From Papiliotrema nemorosa (lineage: Eukaryota > Basidiomycota > Tremellomycetes > Tremellales > Rhynchogastremaceae): 64,000 nucleotides of DNA. Where the stretch lies: contig JASKOT010000019.1 of NCBI GenBank assembly GCA_032158125.1, positions 62,001 to 126,000 of the forward strand, in the 5' to 3' direction. Every line of letters starts with the position of its first letter. The first letter of the stretch is position 1. The notes under the pieces are model-generated. The model made no database searches. It was not told the DNA's origin and saw nothing but the letters and a program-made list of their open reading frames with translations. The position numbers and the translations under genes are program-made. Shown here piece by piece: positions 46,896 through 59,049 of this stretch.

Positions 46896-49204
46896 ATGTC
46901 AGGCTCGGTGACGCCATTCTCGCAAACAGCTTCCTCCTCCTCCTCGAATCCCCGACGTGTCGCCTACTTTTACGACCCAGATGTGGGCAACTACGTCTAT
47001 TACCTGGGTCATCCCATGAAACCACATCGTATCCGCATGGCACATAATCTCATTGTCAACTACGGTCTATGCGACGATATAGACGAGTCTACCCTGCCGT
47101 ACGACGGGACGAGGACGATCAATGATCAGATTGTTAGTGAATACGCGGGGAATGGGGATGGAGAGAAAGGGAAATCAGAGGGATTGACAGGTGCACGAGG
47201 GAGGGCTATGCAGGTGTATAGGGCGAAACGGGCGACAAGAGGGGAAATGACGAGGTTTCATTCGGATGAGTATATTGATTTTCTCGAGAAGGTCACACCG
47301 GAGACTAGTGATGCCATGACGGGTGGAGGAGTCAGGTGTGAGTCGAACGGCCGTCGCTCCCGGGTAAGCTAATTATCAGGTCTCACGGGGGAGGATTGTC
47401 CTGCTTTCGAGGGGTTGTTTGAGTTTTGCTCCATTTCAGCAGGAGGATCTATTGGTTCGTCCCTCATCGCTTACAGCTGCAAGGGAAAGCTGATGCCCAT
47501 AGCCGCTGCTGAAAAGCTGAATGCGGGAGTGGCAGACATTGCGATAAATTGGGCTGGAGGATTGCATCACGCCAAGAAGACTGAAGCAAGTGGATTCTGT
47601 TACGTCAATGATATGTGAGCAAGACTTGCAGTTAGTGAGAAAATGCCTGATCATCAGTGTTCTCGGCATCCTAGAGCTGCTCAGGTAGACTTTCTCCTGA
47701 TCCAGGGCGACGACACGGGCTGATCCATCAGAATACACCCTCGTGTGCTCTACATCGATTGCGATGTGCACCACGGTGACGGAGTGGAAGAGGCATTTTA
47801 TACCACGGACAGAGTCATGACTGCGAGTTTTCATCGATTCGGGGAGTTCTTCCCAGGAACTGGCGATGTGAGGGTGAGTCGTCTCTTTACTGCGGATTCT
47901 CGGGCGCAACGCTAACTGTTCAGGATCAAGGTATGAAACGGGGCAAGGGCTACGCGGTGAATGTACCATTGCGGGACGGGATACGGGATGACTCGTTTCA
48001 CTCCATCTTCAAACCCGTGTGTAGCTCAATCTAAACTTCTCTGCGATCCACTGACCGGTAGGTGATTTCGCATATCATGGAATTCTTCCGGCCTGGAGCG
48101 GTAGTGTTGCAAATGGGAGCAGATTCGATCTCGGGTGACAAGCTGGGCGGTTTCAATTTGACTCTTGAAGGTAACACACCGCGCATCGAGATCGTCGGAA
48201 GAAGTGCTAAATCCCAGGTCATGCCGAGTGTGCTCGTTACGTGAAATCCTTTGGCGTCCCCGTGATGATGCTCGGTGGTGGAGGGTATACCACGTGAGGG
48301 ACCCTGCTTGCATGTGGAAGTTTGCTGAAATTCTTTTAGTAAGAACGTCGCACGAGCCTGGACGTTGGAGACTGCCGTCATGTGTGGACGTGAGCTAGAC
48401 GAGGATCTGCCGTACAACCAATAGTATGTGCTGTCTATCTCTGCTCCAAAAACTCCGCTGACCCCGCAGTATGGAGTACTACGGGCCGAGATATAAACTC
48501 GAGGTCCTACCTAACAACACCGACGACCACAATGCGCCGAGCTATCTCGAGTCGATCAAGTGGGTTTGGAAAGCTTGGTTTGAGCCATACTTATGCTAGG
48601 CGCACTGTCCTGGAGAACTTGCGGAATCTACCTCATGCGCCTGGTGTTCAGATGCAGAGTGTCCCGGGCAGACCCTTGGGTAAGGAGCTCAGGATGCGCG
48701 ATGGCGATTTGAGCGATCCCGAGGATGAGGTGGAGGCTAGAATCAAAAGTGAGCCTATTTCCCGGATACGACTACGCAATGACTATGACTGACTCTGAAG
48801 AACTCATGAAGCGCCGAGCGATGAACGGAGTCTACTCTTCCGACGAAGATGAGGATTCTGAAGACGACCAAAACAGGTCGATACGGAATGGCGGTCGGAG
48901 CCGTTTACGCAAACACCGCTCTCGACGCAATTCAAACGGGAGCAGTGTATTGGACGATCCATGTGGTGTTCGACGAAAGAGAACGTTTTTCCGATCCAAG
49001 AATGACGATTCGAATCTACGTAAACAGATGGGTATATCAGTTCCATTGGCCGCGAATGGATTAACGGGAGATGTACCCCCTGAGATCATATTGAATGGGA
49101 GTGCGGGGTTGGGCAATGGCATTGGGCTGGGGTTGGAGGGAATCACGGGGGGTCGGGTGACTGAAGCGCCTAGCAGGGCGAACAGTCCGGGTAGCGTCGC
49201 GTAG
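46896..49204 (+). CDS. RPD3: Class I histone deacetylase (Rpd3 type)
   Basis: Twelve exons: 46896-47337, 47380-47454, 47503-47614, 47658-47684, 47732-47873, 47924-48016, 48062-48170, 48218-48293, 48340-48423, 48470-48559, 48600-48748, 48801-49204; 600 residues. Marks of class I enzymes: [30 protein letters not shown], the catalytic [12 protein letters not shown], zinc ligands in [11 protein letters not shown] and GADS, and [10 protein letters not shown]. It is closest in wording to Rpd3/Clr6, not Hos2. A ~45-residue insert lies between NYGL and VYRAKRAT; part of it may be an optional 81-nt intron. The C-terminal ~170 residues are acidic, then Arg/Ser-rich. Role: removes acetyl groups from histones in Sin3-type complexes. 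Confidence 0.92.
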
Positions 49205-49503
49205 CCAGTTGAAAGTGTGCCATTGTTATCCATTTACGACCCATCTGATGCGGCTGAGGTCCATGTCTCTACGACTGTTTTTGCAGAATGCATCTTTATT
49301 TGTCTTTACGACAAGCAACCGCGTGCAAGTTATTGGTCTCGATACAGTACATCCGCTTTCTCCATCCGAGAAGTGTTGGCAAACCGAGGTGCAAGTTTGC
49401 CATTCGGGAAAGTGAGGCAGAATATCAGTTGGTTCGAGGTGTGGTCGAAGAGTGACATGGGCTCAGACGTGTCATGCACACACTTTGCGATTATTCTAGA
49501 CAG

Positions 49504-50399
49504 CTATGAATACGTATCGAGCTTCAACGATCCATCCCCAATCTCCCCATTAGTGGTCCGATTGACAAGCAAGCGGTGGGTGGGCAGTCGCATCGCTGCG
49601 CTTGTTTTCAGAGTTGGTATGTGATTCGCCTTCCAACCGACGATGCCGAGCCAAATTGCGATAATGACAATTTGGACACCCGCGAATCCGGTGTTGACAA
49701 GTAATGCGGTACACCCGTCGGGGCGGTATCCGTAGGTGTTGTACTTGTCGTTGATGGTGAGTCCGTTGTGGCAGCCTGTATCAGACAAAACTTCGAGGAC
49801 GATCCCCACACTCAAGATAGCTATATATCAGCCCTTGTCTCGTCTGCATTCTGAGTATTTTGCAGTCTATCATTTGAAGTTCCGGAGACGGAAGGGTAGC
49901 TCACCGATCCAGCCGATCAGCTGAATAGCCAAATATGCAATCTCTCCACCGGCTTGATCGAATGTCGACCCGGAGTCCTTCAAAGAGATGTACATAGCGG
50001 CAGGGACGTAGATTAATAGTGCCAAGCCGACTACAGCGTGGAGGATGAGCATGAGTCCCGAGCCGGTCTCGACGATGCAGAGCGGCAGGATGATGAGCCA
50101 CAATAAAGCGTGTAGAACCTGATGGGATAAGACTCGGCACTCCTTTCGAGAATGCAAAGGTGGACACTTGCCATGAGGCCATAACGGTTGTAAAGCAGGA
50201 TGCGCGACATGATACCGGGTCGAACAGCAGTTTGTTGGGTGGGTAGATTGAGATGCCATATATACCAGTATCAAGGGGTCAAGAAGTACACCGCCATTTT
50301 CACACTAACTGGTGGGATAGCTTCATCGGGGAAGATCATGCGCACGAGTACGCCGAGAGCACGGATGATAATTGTGCAACTAGTCGTGTTAAACTTCAT
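49504..50399 (-). CDS. Small multi-helix membrane protein, possibly broken by an in-frame TGA
   Basis: The clear part has three exons: 50172-50210 (or longer), 49905-50118, 49504-49820. Used from the ATG at 50210 (MSRILLYNRYG) it gives 189 residues with four hydrophobic helices (LWLIILPLCIVETGSG; MLILHAVVGLALLIYVPAAM; AYLAIQLIGWIAILSVGIVL; GFAGVQIVIIAIWLGIVGW) and a Cys-containing outer loop. The same frame runs upstream to an ATG at 50397-50399 and reads like protein (FLTP, stop, YWYIWHLNLPTQQ) except for one TGA at 50271-50273. No splice acceptor lies between the TGA and 50172, so it cannot be spliced out. The first intron is GC-AG. Family not recognised. Confidence 0.55.
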
Positions 50400-51886
50400 G
50401 ATCTTTAGCGTGAGATGGACACAAACGGTCTCGCAAGACCCACATGAGCAAGCAGGGTGGAGTGGTGTGATTAAGCTACAGGCGCGCGGCAGATAACGTT
50501 GTCAGTCACAGATATTCTTCAAGCAGCACAACCAGACGTGACGCTGATGCTTGTCGTTGGATAACTTACCCCTACGGATCAACTTGAAGGTCAGAAGCTT
50601 AACATGCGCCGGGACTCGCATGCGGAGGTAATTCCCACCGCTTTCATGTTGGACTGACAACATTTCCAGTAGTAGTAGAAAACGCTCTCTTCTCAAGAAG
50701 GTAAAACTTTGAGGGGAAGCGGCTTTCCGGATCGGAGAAGTCACGCTTTCAACCTGTTCATCCCGGAGAGCCGAAGAGTCAGCGTTTCGAACGACGAGTT
50801 GACCCATCCCGTCGAAGGTCGAGGGGATTCAATGGCTCGCGCAAGTCTCGACACAGCATTGTCATTTGGCTCTACATGTAACTCATTGTCTCTGCGATGT
50901 TGAGGTCCTCTTCTCTACCATAAGAATCTCGCCCCGTGGCGCTCATCATTAACAATGAGACATGATGAGCACTCTGTAGGGCTCAAGGTAGAGGTAGACG
51001 GAGGAATACTTCTGCCTCTTATGTTCTGAGTTTCGCCATTGTCGCTGCGCATGGACTCCTCATAGCGGAAAATACAAGGTCGCAAGCACGCAGCCAGATT
51101 GAAACTCCGCCGAGCCCAAGAGGGACTTGATAATGGCGAGTGATCCCATGGTTCTTGTGGTATGTTTATGTGCACGTTTCTGGGAATCAGTCTACTCGGT
51201 GACGCGGATGACGTAATCATTTTTGTTTAGGAACGAGGGAACGAGAGAAGCAAAGGTCCGGACCACCCCGAGAGGGGGAGGAGGGGTCACTCTGTTCCGC
51301 GCAGCTTTGGAGAGAGGGAAGCATGCAGCCAGAAGATTCCCATGGCAAGCACCTCGAAGAGCAGTCGACAGCATACTCGAAGCTTCTCATAGATCCGTCC
51401 CGCCCCACTGTAGACGGGGTACACAGTAGAAGGAGGACAGAGAGATTTACCATCCCTCTCACTGTTCGGAGACGCGCGCGGGGGAATTGCGAGAGAAGTT
51501 TCATCCGTCGACCACCCTTCTTCTTCCCATCCTCATCCTTGGCGACACCTCTTCACTACAAGCATTCATCCATACATCTCGGTACCATACCTCGTGCAGA
51601 GATACACTACCCACCTACCCCTGCATCACCAAGCAGAATCCCTCGACTTGTAGTGCAGAGTGTAGGATTACCCCCCTCCCTTTGTTCTTTTTTTTGACGT
51701 CACCAGTTTCGGTCGACCACATCTTACACCCCCCCTTCCCCTTTCCCTTACTTTTCCTCCCTCATCCCCTCGACGACCACCTTTTTTTGCTCTCTTGACA
51801 TAATCCATCGACCACCTCCTCATCTCACCTCTCGAACCTTGGACGCTTCCTCTATACCCTACAAAAACATACATCACCCACACTCA
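50400..51886. other. Long upstream region of TPS1
   Basis: About 1.5 kb with no convincing gene (a minus-strand open frame at 50502-50807 has no splice partners or motifs). The stress-element core CCCCT/AGGGG occurs repeatedly within 620 bp of TPS1 (near 51272-51287 and 51730-51775). From 51500 to 51880 the plus strand is pyrimidine-rich, as usual for a strong fungal promoter and 5' leader. Confidence 0.45.
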
Positions 51887-54404
51887 ATGGACGCCATTCC
51901 CACTTCGACCACCATCCCATCACCCAAACCCAATTCACCCGACGCAGCAGCAGCTTCAGACGGTAGACAGGCTACACCACCCGTCAACCCCGGTCAACCG
52001 TACACTTCCACTTCCACCCCTACCCGTTCGAAAGCTCAGACTGAACAAGGTCACAGTGGGAACAACATGTCTTCCGCGGGAGTGTTCAACCAGACACCGG
52101 GCAGCACGGGCGCACAGGAAAAGGGACAGAGGTTGATCGTCGTCTCGAATAGATTACCAGTGACCATCTCGAAAGATGACAAGGGAGAGTACCATTTCAA
52201 GGTGGGCACCCTCTACCTATGAGGGATCAATCACTGCTGACGGGTAGATGTCATCCGGAGGATTGGTTTCCGCATTGTCGGGTTGTAAAAAAACCATGAG
52301 CTTTACATGGATCGGATGGCCCGGGAAACATGTGAGTGGTTGTCATTTCACCTCCTGCCAATCCTTCTCTGTAGCAGACACTGACGTCCAGATTCCCGAG
52401 GCAGACCGAGATTTGGTCAACAAGCGTCTATTGGACGAATACCAATGTTATCCCGTCTATCTCGCCGACGAGCTCGCCGACAGGCACTACAATGGTACGC
52501 ATACTGTTCGGCATACAGCTCGGTGCTGATTGTAGGCTTCTCCAACTCCATCCTCTGGCCCTTGTTCCACTACCACCCTGGAGAGATGAACTTTGACGCT
52601 GCCAATTGGCTAGCGTACCGAGAGGCAAACATGCGATTCGCCGACGTCGTGGCTAGCATGGCGCAAGCGGGTGATATGGTCTGGGTACAAGACTACCATC
52701 TCATGCTCCTTCCCATGCTCTTGCGATCCATCATCGGTGGTGAATCCGCTCAAGGGGAGATGGTCCGAAAAGAACTGGGTCGAGTGAAGCAGGGTGTAGA
52801 TGATGACGTCGTCAAAGATGTCTTGGGCTTTGATCAGGGCGTCGCACCGGCTATGGATGAGGGTTTGGAGATGTTGGGTGAGGAGGACACAGAGGGTCAA
52901 GTGGAAGTGGTCAAGAGGAAGAGCAGTGTCAAAGCCAAGTCTGGATCACGACCGGGTTTGAACAGAGGAATGAGCGCTTTCCAACAGCAAGAAGCTGTAG
53001 CGAAGAAGAAGGGTAAAGAGGGGATTCGAATTGGGTTCTTCCTTCATACCCCTTTCCCATCCAGCGAGATTTACCGGTGAGCCCGGCTTTGTTCGCCCAA
53101 GAATCATGGCTGATATGTAGAATCTTGCCGGTCCGACGAGAGATCTTGCTCGGTGTTCTGCAGTGCGACTTGATTGGGTGCGTCCACGCACACTTTTTGG
53201 ATAAACGAGCTCATGGCCAGATTCCACACGTATGACTATGCTCGACACTTCCTTTCCTCTTGCACCCGTATCCTTGGTCTCCAAACCATGCCCAACGGAA
53301 TCGAATTTGAGGGTCGATACGCTCAGGTCGGAACCTACCCGATTGGTATCGAGCCCATGCAATTCGTCGAGGGTCTTCGACGACCTACCGTCGCCGACCG
53401 GCTCAAGGCTCTTGAAAAACGATTCGAGGGATGCAAAGTCATCATTGGTGTCGATCGACTGGATTACATCAAGGGTATCCCGCAAAAATTACATGCCTTG
53501 GAGGTCTTCCTCGCTCAACACCCGGAGTGGGTCGGAAAGGTCAGTCCTGGACTGTTCCTGTTAGAATGGTGAAACTGACATGCAGATGGTCCTGGTCCAA
53601 CTTGCTATTCCCTCTCGACAAGATGTAGAGGAATATCAAAACCTCCGAGCATGCGTCAACGAGCTCGTAGGAAGGATCAACGGTCGATTTGGTACCGTCG
53701 AGTTTATGCCGATCCACTATATGCACAAGTCGGTGCCGTTTGAAGAGTTGACGGCAATGTACGCCTTGGCCGACGCTTGTTTGATTACTTCCACGAGGGA
53801 CGGCATGAACCTGGTACGTCGACGGCGTAAGTGTGGGTTTCGGAGCTTATTCTCAGGTTGCATACGAATACATTTCGTCCCAGGTTGACCGACATGGTTC
53901 GATGATCTTGTCCGAGTTTGCGGGAGCAGCACAATCATTGAACGGAAGTCTTCTCATCAACCCTTGTAAGTCGGACGTTGCCGTGCCAGGTATGCGACTG
54001 ACACGATAGGGGATGTCCAATCTACCGCCGATGCGATCCATGCAGCTCTGACCATGCCTTCTGAACAACGAAAATCCAACTGGGAGAAACTCTTCGCGGT
54101 GAGTTCTTTGCCTCCTGTATGCTAAGGGTGAGACTAAATATATAGTATGTGAAAAAGTACACTGCCGAAGCATGGGGTGTCTCATTCGTCAATGAATGTA
54201 AGTCATCACCCTTGGCTCTCAGAGCTGACCCAAGTGACCCGTTTATCCGGTCTTCCACCTACTGGACCTACCGTCCCAGGTCGTAAACGATCAGCTACGA
54301 GTTTGTCCAGGACTTCCTCCAAGGCTAGCGTACAACGACGACTTAGTCAAACTTCCCAGACGGCCGCTATCACTCAAGCCAATGTCAATTCAGGTTTGAG
54401 TTAG
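51887..54404 (+). CDS. TPS1: Trehalose-6-phosphate synthase
   Basis: Eleven exons: 51887-52201, 52248-52331, 52392-52494, 52536-53076, 53121-53177, 53221-53539, 53586-53813, 53857-53965, 54010-54098, 54146-54197, 54235-54404; 688 residues. GT20 marks: RLIVVSNRLPVTI, SSGGLVSALSG, WIGWPG, VWVQDYHLMLLPMLLR, FFLHTPFPSSEIYR, GVDRLDYIKGIP, TSTRDGMNLVAYEYI and LSEFAGAAQSLNG. Reaction: UDP-glucose plus glucose-6-phosphate to trehalose-6-phosphate, the first step of trehalose synthesis in the cytosol, needed for heat and stress survival. A ~90-residue charged insert (about residues 235-330) separates two conserved blocks that touch in yeast Tps1; Cryptococcus Tps1 is known to carry an insert too. The N-terminal ~75 residues are Ser/Thr/Pro-rich. 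Confidence 0.95.
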
Positions 54405-55272
54405 AAGTTCTCCGAGATATCGCTGTTCATTTTTTGCGAGGGAAAGTTTGGGACTAAGTGGTGAAGTAAGAGTGTCAGTGGGAGGGGCAGTGTCCGGTAC
54501 CGGCAGAGAGAAAGGGGTTCAAGGGATACGTACGAAGTTAATGAGGTAACAAACTGTAAACACGATCAAGCCATGCAACTTATACATGATATCCGGGTCG
54601 TACAGCCAAGTCACCGAAGAGAGACTCATAGAGGGTTAAGCAAGGGAAAGTCCACAACATGGATGTGTTCAATTTGTAATGACTATTCGCAAGGGAATGT
54701 CTCGGGGTAGTCTAGTCGTTCTGTGATCATCATCCATTGTACATTTTTGGAAAAGTGGTCCGAGGCAAGTCACGATGCATGGTATTTCTGTTCATGTGTA
54801 TAATCCATGCGCCAATCCAACTTCCAGCTTTTTTTCAGTGCCGGTTTTTCAAATGGTTCTGAAATTCTATAGAGTACCGACGATGATTATCGGTTTTCAA
54901 CCAAGTTACCTTCTCGGACGATTTCTATCAATGCTCAGTCGGGTCGGCCTCAGCGGGGCAATCGAGTCGAGTCGACGTGAATTGGGAATGAAAAGTTGAA
55001 TCCTGTATACCGGACCGAGGGTAAAGGAGAGAGATGTGAACACGCGAGAAAGACCCAAAAAGATGCAGAACGAGCCAAGGGTGCGGATAGAAAGTCTAAG
55101 AGGGTCGGGTCGAGTTGGAAACAATTATAACGTTCGATCTATGAGGAATACCTGTTTACGCGAGCGATGATGCGGTTCAGTCGAGGTTGACGGTCGAGGT
55201 ATGATAATTTTGAGCGGTAAAGGAGTCGAGGTGAAGTCGAGCATGCGCCACATGACACCCAATCTGCGATGT
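54405..55272. other. Convergent region between TPS1 and glycogenin
   Basis: About 0.87 kb shared by the 3' ends of two carbohydrate genes. No open frame with protein character, no repeat seen. Confidence 0.4.
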
Positions 55273-58081
55273 CTACTTGAGACCCAGACCGCTTGGCGCA
55301 GAGCCCGGCGACCCTTGTGCAAACGCTCCAACTTTCATGAACCGACTCAAGACATCCTGAGTATCTCTCTTCCGCACGTCGACATCAGTCGCCGGGTCGA
55401 AATACCTCCCTCCAGCGCTTCCCCCAGTCGCACTCTCCGCCCCTGATCCCGCCGACAAGGACATGTCGTGTGAAGGGGGAACTCCCGCACTGGATTTGGC
55501 GTCTAATCTCGGTTGTTGACTTCCTTGTCCCCATGACGGTCTTCTGGTCCCGTTACCTCCATTACCCGGCGCACTCCCGGTGACTGTACTGCTGGAAGAA
55601 AACTGTTGACCGTAAGATGGTCTTCTGCCGTGTGAAGCTGATCCAGAGTGAGAGTGTCCATGAGACGATCTCGCATGAGGTCCGACTGGAAATGGAATAC
55701 CACGTCGTGCTGATCCGGGCGTATCACTCGGTGGGGTCATCGGGCCACCGAGTGGAGTGACAGTATCTGAAGATGAACTCTGTCTCGATAACCTCCTTCG
55801 GGGCTCTTGCTCTGAGCCCGTCGGCTGGCTGTACTTGAGTGTGGATGTCATGCCCGGCAACGAGACAGTCTTGACAGCCGGGGAAGGTCCGCCTCCAGGG
55901 ATGGCTTGTACCTTGGCATCAGACATGTTTGTCCCGTCCGTCTGCACGTGTCGATCCATGTATTTCGCGTTGGAGGGGTAAGCCCCGATCAATCCTTGTT
56001 GTTGCTCTCTGCCCCATTGAGACATGGTCACCCGTGGGCTGTTTGGATCACCTTCAGACGATTCTTCATCCTCGTCATCCCCATCGCCTGAAACGTCGGA
56101 TCGTCTATCGATCGACGTCGACCTTAAATGATGTGCCTTTTCCTTGGTCGGTGTCGGAGGGACAGACTGAATGGAGATAGGGTCCAAAGTCGACTCACGC
56201 CGCACACCAAGACCTGTAGGAGCATTGGGTCGACCGGTGATTCGGTCGACGTAGCGTTGAATACTGGGCATACTGTCCCATGCGTTGGTGTAACTAGCCA
56301 TAGAGTCCGCCATGGATTTCGGTGCGGGTGGAGGGGGAGGTGACTCTCGTCGAGGAGGTTCAATCGGTGGTGTGGGGTTTTGAACTCTCACATGAGGCGG
56401 GGCAAGAGATTGAGGTTCAGGTGGTGGAGAATCACCGCGGGGAAAGACTCGGTCGGGTCGTCGATGGAATGTACCAGATTGTTCCCATGGAAAGACCGCT
56501 TTGATGTGTTTCTTATCGGGAACTTTGCCGTGGTAGTCTTTATACCATTGATCGCCAGTGACCGACGACGGCAAGGTTGGGTATTGTGGCTGGGAAGGGT
56601 GCTGTTGCTGGTAATAGCTTGATTGTTGTGAAGGCTTTTGTTCCCATGCCGGAGCGTACCACTGATCCATCTTGATGGCCATTTCCGGTTTACCCTCCTT
56701 CGGCGGTGAGTACCTCGATGCGTCCCACGTGGCCGGTCGATGCATTTGTTGCTGGATGGTCTGAGGAAGAGGGGCGACAATGTGTGTAGGAGATGCGACA
56801 GCCGAAGGTGATTCCGGGGCATTTTTCGGCGACCGGACTTTAGGTTTCGGTCGAGGCATGATCAAGTCGACTCGACCATCAAGAGGAAGCGACATGTATT
56901 GACCCGGTTTCATGGCTGACAGTCCGGTTCCCGCAGCCTCCTTCAGCTGTTCCAGATCCAGGCGGTCTTTCGGTTGAGCAGGGACGCCCGTGCCGAGGTT
57001 CCACACAGCAACGTGCTCTGGTACAGCGAATCGACGAGCTTGGTCTGGGTCATGGGCGGCTGTGGGACGGATATGTCGGTCGTAGACAGCATACCATCTA
57101 TCTATGAGGGACGGATCTGTATGTCAGCTTATACATCAATCAAATGAGGTGTAAGGCTCACAATCGTAAGAATCGTTTGGCTTGTCTGTCACAGACATCC
57201 CGGCAGGTCGTCCTTGAAGGTTTGACCAAGGCTTGTGGGGTCCGATGAAGTGGACCAGGTTGATCTTGTGGCCATAACGTCGGTAAGCTGGAGCATAGGT
57301 ATACGCAGCGGAGGGAGTGACGTTGTATCTGTATATCAGCTTCAGATCCTCCATGTTGCGAGAAGAGCTCGAAGATTGTGACTCACACAAAAGGCAGCCT
57401 GTTCCACGCCCCGCCTCCCCCTTCTTCCGAGAACCACTCGTTCAACAATCCTTGATCTGCACCATCAAAACTACCGTTGCCCGCTCCCTCTTGTTGATAG
57501 ATCCCATCTTCCCCTTCTCCATTTTTCAACAGATTTCGGAGCCCTTTCCAATCGGATTCTCTGGGCCGAATGACCATGACGCCCGAGTTGAAACAATCCG
57601 GCCATCCGGTATCCGGACACGCAGAGATGACGTGCGGGTTTGTCGTGGTGAACAAGTGGGATAAAGGTCGGATGGGGAGTGTATCTGCGTCGAGGTAGAT
57701 GAGGGTGGAGAAGAGGTTGTATAGTCGGAAAATGTGGAGTTTGGTCAGGGCGAAATCGAGGTCTGGTCGGCCTGACACTTAGCCTTCCATCGTCTTGTAT
57801 ACGTAGAGAATAGGTAGAGGGGGTCACTCACCCATGAGACGTAATTCGGCTGCACCGCCAATCCCACTACCGATGGGCTCGACCCCAATGACCATATCCC
57901 ATCCTGCCTCTCTCAACTGCCTTATCGTCTTGGCATCCACCGTTTCTGGAGTCACCAAGCATACCGTTTTGAAATCCCTGGGTGAAGGATGGAGGTCGAG
58001 TAAGGAATGGAGCAAGACCAGAGCTCCGGGGAGGTATGAAGGGGAGGTGAGGAGAGTAATGAATGCGTTGGGAAGCGGCAT
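55273..58081 (-). CDS. GLG1: Glycogenin
   Basis: Four exons: 57832-58081, 57387-57771, 57162-57328, 55273-57116; 881 residues. The GT8 domain covers residues ~1-260: LPNAFITLLTSPSYLPGALV at the start, the metal-binding DxD in YLDADT (about D111/D113), FNSGVMVIRP, DGADQGLLNEWF, and the region of the self-glucosylated tyrosine (YNVTPSAAYTYAPAY, about Y221/Y223). Reaction: glucose from UDP-glucose onto its own tyrosine, priming glycogen. The long disordered tail holds KAVFPWEQ, like the conserved fungal VFPWE motif, and ends in an ordered block (DTQDVLSRFMKVGAF) that in this family binds glycogen synthase. The gene lies tail to tail with TPS1. Confidence 0.93.
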
Positions 58082-59049
58082 TTTGGAGTTCGTCCACCAA
58101 TGGAAACGATCACCTGGACGACTGTGATGTCAGAATCGACCGTGATAGCGAGGAAGAGTGGATCAGTCGTGATTGAAATGTGTATCGAGTGAACATGAGA
58201 AATGAGAGGGGTCGCAGTGATGTTGACCCCCCTTCGACGAATAGGATGTAGAGGAAGAGGAAGAGGAAGGGGAGGGGAGGGGAAGGAGAAGATTACACTT
58301 ACGTAGATCACTCTCTGCGCCCCGGGTCGCTCACGGCCACTCTTCGGAGTAATCACCAAACAACCACGGCCGATGGGGACCGGTTTCTCCGTCGTCTGCC
58401 TAGAGAGTACAGATACCAGCGATCTCGACTGCACTGGGAGTGTACCAAGTTGTACGATGGAGAGAAAGGGTTGAAGGGATGGGAAGAGTTGTCAATGGGT
58501 CTGTCGAGCATCTGTTGACGAAAGCGGGTAAGTTACCGAGGGGGGAGGAGGGTGGAACCCTGAAGGCCTTTTGCCCCTTTTTGCCCCAAAAGCCACTCAT
58601 TCCCATTGACCGTTCATATCACACCAACAAACACACCCGCGTACATGTATGCATCTTGTACTAGGGACCAAGACTGGACTGTTTGAATAACATGCTTGAG
58701 CGCCCCGTAGCACTTCCTAGGAGCAGTGTACAATGGAGATGTTGTTTGGCAGTTTCCATCCGGGGCGGCCGAGGTCCCTCTTCCAATTCCCGTTCTACAC
58801 CTCGTGGGGGCCACACACAAGCCATGACCATCTAAGTCACGGCATACTTAGTCACAGTACGAGAGCGCTCATGCAAGACCTGGAAAAGCTTTCCCGCCGG
58901 ATGCCAGGATGTATGGACAAAGTATCCTCTCTGAGGTATCGAGCGGCACCTGTTTATCCGGTTCACCCGTTATTCATATCACTCTTCCCAAGATTCGTTA
59001 TCTATTTTCTAGTATCTATCTTTCTGTATCCCTCGATTCTGTCCTCGTA
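58082..59049. other. Upstream region of glycogenin and 3' flank of the UNC93-like gene
   Basis: About 0.97 kb. Apart from the AGGGG cluster listed separately, nothing recognised; open frames on the plus strand (58733-59305) are antisense noise. Confidence 0.4.
58205..58283 (-). promoter_or_regulatory. Cluster of stress-element-like CCCCT sites upstream of glycogenin
   Basis: On the plus strand: AGGGG at 58206, CCCCCCTT near 58228, and three overlapping AGGGG copies at 58267-58283. Centre about 160 bp upstream of the glycogenin ATG. CCCCT is the STRE core of yeast; whether a basidiomycete factor uses it here is not known. Confidence 0.35.
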
